10,156 nt of DNA from Roseivirga sp. UBA6061 (GTDB lineage Bacteria > Bacteroidota > Bacteroidia > Cytophagales > Cyclobacteriaceae). Made by a program: the position numbers and the translations under genes. The notes under the pieces were generated by a model, which saw only the letters and a program-made list of their open reading frames with translations, was not told the DNA's origin and made no database searches. The DNA lies in contig DIYF01000101.1 in assembly GCA_002427745.1 (NCBI GenBank), forward strand, positions 1 to 10,156, written 5' to 3'. Below are positions 1 through 6,161 of this stretch, piece after piece (the stretch's first letter is position 1; every line of letters starts with the position of its first letter).

Positions 1-999
1 GGTACAGACTATCCTAACTCTTATGTGATGATGTCTGGTGATATCGACTCACGTGCCTCTAATACCATGGATTTTGAAGTGGATGCTCCCGGTGCCAACG
101 ACAATGCTTCGGGGATGGCAGGAACCATCGAAGCGGCCAGAGTGCTCTCGAAGTATAAGTTTAAACACAGTATTGCCTTTGTAGGGCTTTCGGGCGAAGA
201 GCAGGGACTCTTTGGCGGAGCGGGTCTAGCCCGTTATGCCCAGGAAAACAACTGGGACATGATCGGTATTCTGAACAATGATATGATCGGAAACATTGAA
301 GGAATTGACGGGGTAATTGACAACCAGACTTTCAGGATATTTTCAGAACCTACTCCAGCCAATGAGCAGGAAAGGGCCAGAAGAAGCCGAAGATTTACCG
401 GGGGAGAAGTAGACGGTATTTCACGTCAGCTGGCCAGATTTATCCACAAGCAGGTAAGCACCTATATGCCTGAGATGAACCCCATGATGATCTACCGTCT
501 GGATCGCTTTGGCAGGGGAGGTCATCACAGACCTTTCAATGATCTGGGTTATGCGGGAGTGCGCATCATGGAGGCCCATGAGAACTATAATCGCCAGCAC
601 CAGAACATCCGGGAAGAGAATGGTATTAAATACGGAGATGTGATTGAAGGAGTTAATTTTCCCTACACCCGTAAGCTCACCGCTGTAAACGAAATATCGC
701 TGGCCAGTCTGGCCTGGGCACCTCCGGCACCTACCGGGGTAAGTATTGGCGGGGCAGTGCGCCCATCCACCTCGCTGATCTGGGACAAATCAGAGGATAA
801 GAATATAGCCGGTTATAAGATTTACTGGAGACTGACTACTTCACCCACCTGGGATTACTCCAGGTTTGTAACTGGCGTTAACGGACATACACTGGACGGT
901 ATCGTGATTGATAACTATTACTTTGGGGTAGCAGCAGTGGGCCATGATGGTAACGAATCGCCTGTGGTATTTCCTTTAAGACAAATCAGACGAAGATAG
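1..999 (+). CDS. M28-family zinc metallopeptidase with C-terminal fibronectin type III-like domain (5' end outside window)
   Basis: The frame is open from base 1, so the start lies upstream; the GTG at 25 is internal to the fold and is not a start. With codons counted from base 1, M28 landmarks occur in order: SGDIDSR (codons 12-18), GANDNASG with metal ligand D35, GEEQGLFGG with catalytic/ligand pair E66-E67, NNDM with ligand D94, and GGHHRPF with the last His ligand near H176. M28 enzymes are di-zinc aminopeptidases or carboxypeptidases, usually exported. The first ligand position, normally His in GxHxDS, is Asp here (D14). Codons ~240-326 look like one FnIII domain (PPAPTGV start, AGYKIYWR strand, YYFGVAAVGHDGNES end). 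The protein ends in RQIRRR without a recognisable type IX sorting domain. It probably acts outside the cytoplasm, but the signal peptide is not in view. Family assignment is firm; substrate is unknown. Confidence 0.9.
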   Translation, partial: GTDYPNSYVMMSGDIDSRASNTMDFEVDAPGANDNASGMAGTIEAARVLSKYKFKHSIAFVGLSGEEQGLFGGAGLARYAQENNWDMIGILNNDMIGNIEGIDGVIDNQTFRIFSEPTPANEQERARRSRRFTGGEVDGISRQLARFIHKQVSTYMPEMNPMMIYRLDRFGRGGHHRPFNDLGYAGVRIMEAHENYNRQHQNIREENGIKYGDVIEGVNFPYTRKLTAVNEISLASLAWAPPAPTGVSIGGAVRPSTSLIWDKSEDKNIAGYKIYWRLTTSPTWDYSRFVTGVNGHTLDGIVIDNYYFGVAAVGHDGNESPVVFPLRQIRRR

Positions 1000-1003
1000 T
1001 GCC

Positions 1004-1050
1004 ATTGGTCGGGCCTCATTGGTCAGACCACTCTAAGTGGTCCGACCAAT
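1004..1050. repeat. Nested palindromic hairpin just after the peptidase gene
   Basis: The 15-base arms at 1018-1032 and 1036-1050 are reverse complements except for one A/C mismatch, with a 3-base loop. Each arm contains its own 11-base palindrome, TGGTCNGACCA (1020-1030 and 1038-1048). A further ATTGGTCGGGCC at 1004-1015 can pair with 1039-1050 as an alternative to the main stem. It starts 4 bases after the peptidase stop and has no T-run behind it. It may be an mRNA 3'-end stabilising hairpin, a small dispersed palindromic repeat, or a tandem operator. Confidence 0.7.
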
Positions 1051-1076
1051 AGTATGTTGAATGAAGAAGCTTTAAT

Positions 1077-1101
1077 AAAGCGGCTGAAAGGTCGCTTTTT
1101 T
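1077..1101 (+). terminator. Probable rho-independent terminator downstream of the peptidase gene
   Basis: An 8-bp stem (1077-1084 with 1091-1098, including one G-T wobble) closes a 6-base loop and runs into six T residues at 1096-1101. It lies about 78 bases after the peptidase stop and before the next plus-strand gene, as expected for a transcript end. The stem is short and part of the T-run is used in pairing, so strength is uncertain. Confidence 0.5.
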
Positions 1102-1188
1102 CATCTGTACTCCTGGAAAACTGAGTCTGTTGCGCAAAAAGGTTGCGTACATGCCATCTTTCTTTACTTGTAATCCAGGTCATGGAAC

Positions 1189-1656
1189 ATGAAAAGTAAG
1201 CTCTTTCAAAATATAATTTTAGCACTTATTGCCCTGATGGCCATTCCATTTGTGCTCATGGCTCTCATCATTTTCGTACCAATCGAGATGATCAGAAGTA
1301 CTAAAAGGAAGAGAAGGATTAGAAAATGGGTAACCCGAAATGATTATAACTACTTTCTTATCTACACAACTGGGAAATGGAAACGAAATTTTTTCGAACA
1401 AAGGATCATACCAGCCCTGTCTCCCGGATTGAAGACAGGCATCTATGATGGCATGGATTTCAAAGGGTTTATTACTTCAGAGGTTGCAGGTCACTTTCAT
1501 TTGAATGACCAACAAGGGTTCCCAATTGTCGGGAAAATCGAAAACGGTAAGTTGACAGTACGGTCTCTCAAGGCAGAATTCTCCCAATATGTTGGTTTGG
1601 AAAAAAATGTCGAGCGTTTTGAGGATGCTCTGCAGGAAGCAATTGATAACCTGTAA
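1189..1656 (+). CDS. Small single-helix membrane protein, unrecognised
   Basis: The 155-residue protein starts at ATG 1189. An AGG lies about 10 bases upstream, but a Shine-Dalgarno site is weak at best. Residues ~7-32 form one strongly hydrophobic helix. It is followed by a very basic stretch (RSTKRKRRIRKW, residues 36-47), so by the positive-inside rule the C-terminal ~110 residues should be cytoplasmic. The soluble part is mixed alpha/beta, with the segment YFLIYTTGKWKRNFFEQRI at ~55-73 followed by IPALSPG. No catalytic motif is visible. It is preceded by a terminator-like hairpin and is convergent with the response regulator 20 bases away, so it is probably transcribed alone. Sampled lines are only about 35-38% GC against ~45-60% in neighbours, hinting at different origin or weak selection. 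Coding status rests on length, a sensible membrane topology and no competing frame. Confidence 0.65.
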   Translation: MKSKLFQNIILALIALMAIPFVLMALIIFVPIEMIRSTKRKRRIRKWVTRNDYNYFLIYTTGKWKRNFFEQRIIPALSPGLKTGIYDGMDFKGFITSEVAGHFHLNDQQGFPIVGKIENGKLTVRSLKAEFSQYVGLEKNVERFEDALQEAIDNL

Positions 1657-1676
1657 GGGAAGCCTGCCTGGCGGTA

Positions 1677-2420
1677 CTACCCCAACAAATTCGCTTTGTC
1701 AATTCGCTGAATAAAATCCTCTCTCTTGCTCTTGCTGAGACTGATCATCATATCATCTCCTAAACGTAGTGTATTGCCTTCTATGGCATTGACAAAGGAG
1801 ATATTGATGATATGGGAGCGATGTACGCGAAAGAAAGTTGTGGCCGGTAAAATCTCCTCCATCTTATTCATCGACTGTAGGGTCATGATCTTTTTGCCAC
1901 TGGCTGTGACGATCTGTACATAGGCTCCTTTGCTTGTAATGTATTCAATGTCGGCATAGTTAACCTTGATCACTTTATTATCTGCTTTGACGAAGAGAAA
2001 ATCATCGGTCTTTTCAGCCTCAGCGGGAGCTGCGGATGGTGCAGGAGCGGGAGTGACCGGAACATTTCTATTGGCCAGTATGCGGTTAACCGATTTGTAG
2101 AAGCGGTTGAATTCAATAGGCTTGAGCAGATAATCAGCCACTCCATATTCATAGCTCTGAATCGCATATTCCGAGTAGGCCGTGGTAAGGATTACCTGTG
2201 GTCCGTCACCCAGGCTTTTCAGGAAGTCGATGCCCGTGATCTCCGGCATCTCAATATCAAGAAACAACAGGTCGACTTTGCCGGTTCTGATATGCGACAT
2301 GGCCTCCAGGGCAGTAGCACAGGTGGCCACCAGCTCCAGTTCGGGGATTTTCGAAACATAATCAGCCAGTAAACTTCTGGCGATGGCTTCATCATCTACT
2401 ACCACACATCTCAGTATCAT
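1677..2420 (-). CDS. LytTR-family response regulator (LytR/AlgR/AgrA type)
   Basis: The 247-residue protein has a CheY-like receiver at ~1-118 and a LytTR DNA-binding domain at ~141-245. Receiver residues are intact: acidic pocket D9-D10-E11, phospho-acceptor D55 in LFLDIEMP, T80 in ILTTAY, and K100-P101. The LytTR part shows FLFVKADNK, the DIEYI strand and the FFRVHRSHIIN signature (197-207). A Pro/Ala-rich linker (~120-136) joins the two domains. This class is phosphorylated by LytS-type kinases and binds paired direct repeats through a beta-rich fold. Its ATG overlaps the kinase stop by 4 bp (ATGA), so the two are translationally coupled in one operon. The likely target is the divergent region at 3440-3798, by inference from position. 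Confidence 0.95.
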   Translation of the reverse strand: MILRCVVVDDEAIARSLLADYVSKIPELELVATCATALEAMSHIRTGKVDLLFLDIEMPEITGIDFLKSLGDGPQVILTTAYSEYAIQSYEYGVADYLLKPIEFNRFYKSVNRILANRNVPVTPAPAPSAAPAEAEKTDDFLFVKADNKVIKVNYADIEYITSKGAYVQIVTASGKKIMTLQSMNKMEEILPATTFFRVHRSHIINISFVNAIEGNTLRLGDDMMISLSKSKREDFIQRIDKANLLG

Positions 2421-3439
2421 ACCAATTCGAGTTTAAGGTCTATTTCAAAAAAATCATCTACCATTCCGGTTTGCAGGCTGTGCTTTTCACCATAATCCGC
2501 ACTTAGCATCTTCCGGCTGTTGGAAAGTCCGATACCGGAATCCTTCTTCTTTTTCACCTCTTTTTTAATCGTATTTCGCGTGGTGAAGTGCAGCTCATTC
2601 TCACATACCTCCAGGCTGATCGTCACCCAGCCTTCTTCGTTGGTTTCGATATCGCTGTGTTTGAAGCAATTCTCCACGAAATTGATGAGCATCATTGGCA
2701 TGATCATTTGCTGGTCATTCAGTCCATCATAGTAGAAATCGATACGGTCTGCCAGGCTTTTCGATTTCATGGCCTGTAGCTGCAGGTAGTTTTCAATCAG
2801 TTCTTTCTCCTTTCTGAGACTGACTCTGGGCACGCTGCAGTCGTAGAGCAGATAGCGCAGTATTTTGGAAAGCTGAGAGATCATTTCCGGGGCCCGGGGA
2901 TCTTTCATGTGCACCAGGCCATAGATATTATTCAGGGTATTGAAAAGAAAATGAGGATTGATCTGACTTTTCAGCAGGTCCAGTTCTGCCTTTACTTTAT
3001 CTGCCTCAGCCTTTACGGTATTCAGCTTCTGGCTATAGTAATAGTGGGTATAGGCCGATGTGGAAACAATGAACAGTCCTATTCCGGTAAAAGTGATCCA
3101 GAGAAGTACCCCCAGAAAGAGGGGAGGCATGTCAGGGTTGATATCCAAAAGCCCGATTACGATAGAGGCGAGTAATCCGGAAGCTACTAGAACTATCAGG
3201 CGAATCAGGTATTTTCTCCGTTCCTGGTCGGCACTTAGAATGAGGCCTTTGACTATATGTTTTTTATAAAGTGTTATCACAATAATAGAAGTCAGATATA
3301 CCTGGGCACTGAAGTTCAAAGAAGTGCGGGCCCCGTCATCGATATAAATAGCAATGGCGATCAGTATGTACATAAAGTGCATAATGACCGTAGGAACAGA
3401 GTTTAATAACCGAAGTGCTCTTTCATCCTTTTCTGCCAT
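2417..3439 (-). CDS. LytS-type membrane sensor histidine kinase (His_kinase / HATPase_c)
   Basis: The protein has 340 residues from ATG at 3439. A TTG two codons upstream (3445) is also open, but the only SD-like AGGA (3452-3449) sits 9 bases before the ATG and 3 before the TTG. Numbering from the ATG, four hydrophobic helices lie at ~15-33, 44-60, 79-98 and 105-129, with no large extracellular loop. A charged coiled coil (~135-158) leads to the phospho-acceptor motif QINPHFLFNTLN with H163. The ATPase part has an N-box around E256-N257 (NFVENCFKH) and a G-box DSGIGLSN (300-307). This is the LytS/YehU-like class that lacks HAMP and the classical HisKA domain. It should autophosphorylate and pass phosphate to the overlapping LytTR regulator. 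The signal is unknown; with no sensor domain it probably reads the membrane or a partner protein. Confidence 0.94.
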   Translation of the reverse strand: MAEKDERALRLLNSVPTVIMHFMYILIAIAIYIDDGARTSLNFSAQVYLTSIIVITLYKKHIVKGLILSADQERRKYLIRLIVLVASGLLASIVIGLLDINPDMPPLFLGVLLWITFTGIGLFIVSTSAYTHYYYSQKLNTVKAEADKVKAELDLLKSQINPHFLFNTLNNIYGLVHMKDPRAPEMISQLSKILRYLLYDCSVPRVSLRKEKELIENYLQLQAMKSKSLADRIDFYYDGLNDQQMIMPMMLINFVENCFKHSDIETNEEGWVTISLEVCENELHFTTRNTIKKEVKKKKDSGIGLSNSRKMLSADYGEKHSLQTGMVDDFFEIDLKLELV

Positions 3440-3448
3440 GCTCAATTA

Positions 3449-3452
3449 TCCT
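3449..3452 (-). promoter_or_regulatory. Shine-Dalgarno-like AGGA that decides the kinase start
   Basis: Read on the minus strand, AGGA is followed by nine bases and then ATG at 3439. This spacing is normal for ribosome binding, whereas the alternative TTG at 3445 would be only three bases away. It supports the ATG start. Confidence 0.5.
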
Positions 3453-3493
3453 GCTTTTTTGTGAGTTCTCATTTTTTATTTAATGAAACACCC

Positions 3494-3543
3494 CGAATCA
3501 TGCACGAATGAATCGAATCATCGAATGGATGGATTCGTGCATG
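3494..3543. repeat. CGAAT repeat cluster within an 11-bp inverted repeat; candidate operator
   Basis: CATGCACGAAT (3499-3509) and ATTCGTGCATG (3533-3543) are perfect reverse complements around a 23-base spacer. CGAAT occurs at 3494, 3505, 3514 and 3522, and in inverted form at 3533. The octamer CGAATCAT is repeated exactly at 3494-3501 and 3514-3521, a 20-bp period or about two helical turns. LytTR regulators typically bind direct repeats about two turns apart, so this is a plausible site for the adjacent regulator. The assignment to that regulator is inference. Confidence 0.5.
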
Positions 3544-3562
3544 CCGTGGGGCATTTCGTGCA
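3541..3562. repeat. Short hairpin and extra TTCGTGCA copy beside the operator-like cluster
   Basis: ATGCC (3541-3545) and GGCAT (3550-3554) form a 5-bp stem with a 4-base loop. TTCGTGCA, present at 3534-3541 and inverted at 3501-3508, recurs at 3555-3562. Three copies of one octamer in 62 bases suggest a repeated protein-binding site. Confidence 0.4.
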
Positions 3563-3570
3563 GAAGATAA

Positions 3571-3608
3571 GGCCTTCGGTTCAATAATGTTTTAATAATG
3601 AACCGGCC
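3571..3608. repeat. Bulged inverted repeat in the divergent region
   Basis: GGTTCA (3578-3583) pairs with TGAACC (3599-3604), and GGCC (3571-3574) pairs with GGCC (3605-3608), leaving a 3-base bulge on the left. The 15-base loop carries a repeated ATAATG. No T-run follows on either strand, so it is not a standard terminator. It could be a binding site or an RNA structure in a long leader. Confidence 0.4.
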
Positions 3609-3719
3609 CTGCGATTCTTGTGTATGAAAAATGTGAATGCGATGACACCGGCTGGAATATGAGATGAAGCTCAACCAGTAAACCTGAAAAAAGCGCAATT
3701 AGTCGAATCGGTAAAATCG

Positions 3720-3749
3720 CTGACTTTTTTGATCAAGTAAATACCTCTG
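3720..3749 (+). promoter_or_regulatory. Weak candidate promoter for the efflux operon
   Basis: TACCTCTG (3742-3749) matches the Bacteroidota -7 consensus TAnnTTTG with one mismatch. A CTG at 3720-3722, 19 bases upstream, is one base from the TTG core of the -33 element. The start would fall about 45 bases before the ATG at 3799. Both boxes are imperfect, so this is tentative. Confidence 0.25.
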
Positions 3750-3754
3750 AAAAT

Positions 3755-3788
3755 GGTTAACTTAAATCACAGCCCAAATTTATTAACC
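3755..3788. repeat. GGTTAA/TTAACC inverted repeat in the efflux-operon leader
   Basis: GGTTAA (3755-3760) and TTAACC (3783-3788) are perfect 6-bp arms separated by 22 bases and end 10 bases before the start codon. TTAACTTAAA and TTAACCTTAAA also form a near direct repeat. It may be a repressor site or just the AT-rich leader common in this phylum. Confidence 0.3.
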
Positions 3789-3798
3789 TTAAACAACT

Positions 3799-6153
3799 AT
3801 GAAGATTAAAGCCATTCTCATCATGCTTATGGCATCGATGGCCTATACTTTTGCCCAGGATGCCGGCAAAAAGGACGTCCGAATCGGGATACTCCTCGAT
3901 GTAAGGACCCCGGAGATAGAACCGCTGACAGAACGCCTGAAAAATGAAATTAAGGCAGTGGTGGGTGAAGATGCCAACCTGATTTTTTCCGAAGACCAGA
4001 TGTTGGTCAATGGTTTTAATCTGGATCAGGCAGAAGCCAATTACCAAACACTGATAGCCGGAAAAACGGATATTATTATCGCTTTTGGAGCCATTAATAA
4101 TGTGGTGGTCTCTAAAAAGAAGGAGCATCTGAAGCCTACTATATTGTTTGGTTCCGAGCCGGGTGATTTTGCCGAACTGGATAAGACCAAAGCTTCATCG
4201 GGTATACATAACCTGGTATACCTGGTCAGCTCTCAGTCTTTTGAAGTAGACCTGGAAGTCTTTTCAGAGCTCTATCCCTATGAAAATGTGGGGGTGGCTG
4301 TAGAAGCTGCTATGGAACGTACACTTCCGGTCAAAGACTTGCTGGATCGTATTTTTGAATCAAAAAAAGCAGGCTATAAGCTGATTCCCTTCGAAAATGT
4401 AGATGACATCACTTCCGGTTTGGACGGAGTAGATGCACTCTACCTGGGAGGCGGATTTTTGTTCACAGATACTGAAATATCAGGTTTGGTAGAGGTGCTC
4501 AATGAAAAGAAAATTCCCTCCTTCACCGCTACCGATGTGAACGATGTAGAGCTGGGGCTGATGGCTACCAACCAGGGAGCTGAAACCCTGGACCAGTTTT
4601 TCAGAAGAATCGCTCTCAGTGTAGAAGCCATTATCAATGGTCAGGACCCGGCTGACCTGCCTTTATATATAGAAAGTACCAAGGAGCTGACCATCAATTA
4701 TAATACAGCCGAAAGACTGGATGTACCTCTGAAATACAGCTATATCGCTACTACCAACCTGGTAGGCGATTTCATCAGTGTTACGGCTGAGAAGAGATAT
4801 GACTTGCTGGAAGTATTGAGCGAAGTGCTGGCTGAAAACCTGACACTGAAATCAGGAGCTAAGGATGTTGAACTGGCCGGGCAGGATTTGAAGACAGCTA
4901 AAAGCAACTACCTGCCTGAGGTTACCGGTTCGGTTACCTCTACTTATCTTGATCCGAAAGTGGCCGAGGTTTCAAATGGCCAGAACCCTGAGTATTCCAC
5001 TGATGGTAACATTACCGTAAGCCAGACGATTTTTGCACCTGCTGCCAGTGCAAACATTAAGATTCAGGAAGATCTGCAAAAAGCCCAGCAGGAGACTTAT
5101 AATGCCAGTCAGCTGGATGCAATTTTTGATGGTGCCAATGCCTATTTCAATGCACTGCTGCTAAAAGCCAATTTGCAGATCAGCTCGCGTAACCTGGACC
5201 TGACCAAGCGCAACCTGCAACTGGCTCAGCAGAACTACGAATCAGGGCAGTCGGGTAAGTCAGATCTGCTGCAATTCCGCAGTCAGCTGGCGCAGAATAC
5301 ACAGACCCTGGTAGAAGCAGTGAACCAGTTGGAGCAGGGGTTCTTCTCTCTAAATCAGCTGCTGAATCAGCCGGTAAACAGAAGAATCGATGTACAGGAT
5401 GCAGACCTGGGCAAGGGCGTGTTTGAAGAATATGATTACGACCAGCTGAGAACATACCTGGATGATCCAAGCCTGCGAGAGCCTTTTGTCGACTTTCTGG
5501 TAGCACAGGCCCGCAAGAATGCTCCTGAGCTTAAATCTCTGGCTTACAATATCAGCGCCAATGAGAGAAACCTGAAGCTGGCAGCCAAAGGGCGATTCCT
5601 GCCCACACTGGCCGTACAGGGGCAATATAACAACAACCTGACCAGGGGCGGGGTAGGGACTGAAGTACCAATGGGCTTTGGGCAGATTCCCCGGTCTAAC
5701 TACAGTGTAGGTCTCAATCTGTCGATACCCATTTTTCAACGAAATCAACAGAACATTAATCGCCAAACAGCAACTATCCAAAAAGAACAACTGGATATCA
5801 ATCGTCAGAACATTGAGTTGAACCTGGAACGGAATGTGAATGCAGCGGTGCTTCAGCTTACCAACCAGATTGCCAATATTGAGCTGTCTAAGGTATCGGA
5901 AGAGGCAGCCAGAGAGGGCCTGGAGCTCACCCAGGAGTCTTATGCCACCGGAGCTGTGAATTGGGTGCAGTTGGTCGAAGCTCAGGATAATTACCTGAAT
6001 GCTCAGCTGGCCAATGCCAATGCCATTTACAATTACCTGCTCAGTTCTCTCCAACTGGAGCGTTTTATGGGCTACTATTTCCTCCTGCATACGGCTGAAG
6101 AAAACGAAGCCTTCAGACAGGAATTCCTCAATTTTTTGACCAACAGAAATTAA
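3799..6153 (+). CDS. TolC-family outer-membrane efflux factor fused to an N-terminal periplasmic substrate-binding-like domain
   Basis: The 784-residue protein is far longer than a usual TolC (about 450-500). Residues 1-19 are a signal peptide with likely cleavage at TFA|QD. Residues ~24-325 resemble the ABC_sub_bind (TrpX-like) family: VRIGILLDV strand, TDIIIAFGAINN, KPTILFGSEPGDF, YENVGVAVEA, VDALYLGGG, KKIPSFTATD, and the C-terminal signature GQDPADLPLYIES...LTINYNTAERLDVPL (281-311). Residues ~335-784 form a complete two-repeat outer-membrane efflux protein. Each repeat has its turn (YLPEVTGSV ~371-379, FLPTLAVQG ~600-608) and helical signature (YESGQSGKSDLLQF ~480-493, YATGAVNWVQLVEAQD ~715-730). 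No stop or frameshift separates the two parts. It is first in the operon, 8 bases before the adaptor gene. The channel half should cross the outer membrane and periplasm with the binding-like domain in the periplasm. The ligand, if any, is unknown. Confidence 0.9.
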   Translation: MKIKAILIMLMASMAYTFAQDAGKKDVRIGILLDVRTPEIEPLTERLKNEIKAVVGEDANLIFSEDQMLVNGFNLDQAEANYQTLIAGKTDIIIAFGAINNVVVSKKKEHLKPTILFGSEPGDFAELDKTKASSGIHNLVYLVSSQSFEVDLEVFSELYPYENVGVAVEAAMERTLPVKDLLDRIFESKKAGYKLIPFENVDDITSGLDGVDALYLGGGFLFTDTEISGLVEVLNEKKIPSFTATDVNDVELGLMATNQGAETLDQFFRRIALSVEAIINGQDPADLPLYIESTKELTINYNTAERLDVPLKYSYIATTNLVGDFISVTAEKRYDLLEVLSEVLAENLTLKSGAKDVELAGQDLKTAKSNYLPEVTGSVTSTYLDPKVAEVSNGQNPEYSTDGNITVSQTIFAPAASANIKIQEDLQKAQQETYNASQLDAIFDGANAYFNALLLKANLQISSRNLDLTKRNLQLAQQNYESGQSGKSDLLQFRSQLAQNTQTLVEAVNQLEQGFFSLNQLLNQPVNRRIDVQDADLGKGVFEEYDYDQLRTYLDDPSLREPFVDFLVAQARKNAPELKSLAYNISANERNLKLAAKGRFLPTLAVQGQYNNNLTRGGVGTEVPMGFGQIPRSNYSVGLNLSIPIFQRNQQNINRQTATIQKEQLDINRQNIELNLERNVNAAVLQLTNQIANIELSKVSEEAAREGLELTQESYATGAVNWVQLVEAQDNYLNAQLANANAIYNYLLSSLQLERFMGYYFLLHTAEENEAFRQEFLNFLTNRN

Positions 6154-6161
6154 TCCACGCT

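Larger units (their letters stand above)
3440..3798. promoter_or_regulatory. Divergent regulatory region between the two-component operon and the efflux operon
   Basis: This 359-bp stretch separates the minus-strand kinase/regulator genes from the plus-strand efflux operon, so it should hold both promoters. No convincing gene lies in it; a 66-codon minus-strand frame at 3498-3698 has no recognisable features. It contains a cluster of CGAAT repeats inside a long inverted repeat (3494-3543), further TTCGTGCA copies, a bulged hairpin (3571-3608) and an AT-rich leader with a GGTTAA/TTAACC inverted repeat. A loose A-run/T-run pairing flanks GCG/CGC around 3689-3730. I found no good match to the Bacteroidota TTG / TAnnTTTG promoter facing the kinase. 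Confidence 0.7.

Noticed and set aside
1016..1225. 69-codon minus-strand frame after the peptidase gene
   Set aside because: It runs through the hairpin and terminator and overlaps the start of the small membrane protein gene; no protein-like pattern.
1657..1676. Terminator between the convergent small gene and the response regulator gene
   Set aside because: The 20-base gap has no clear stem with a T-run on either strand.
3494..3562. CRISPR-like short repeats
   Set aside because: The units are only 5-8 bases with irregular spacing and no unique spacers of constant length; this is an operator-like cluster.
3498..3698. 66-codon minus-strand frame in the divergent region
   Set aside because: It spans the inverted repeats, lacks a ribosome-binding site and has no recognisable protein features; the DNA looks regulatory.
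3757..4128. 123-codon minus-strand frame overlapping the start of the fusion gene
   Set aside because: It is antisense to the signal peptide and first strands of the binding-like domain, with no features of its own.
5350..6090. 246-codon open frame on the minus strand inside the TolC half of the fusion gene
   Set aside because: It is fully antisense to a well-supported gene, shows no recognisable domain or membrane pattern, and is best explained as a codon-bias shadow.
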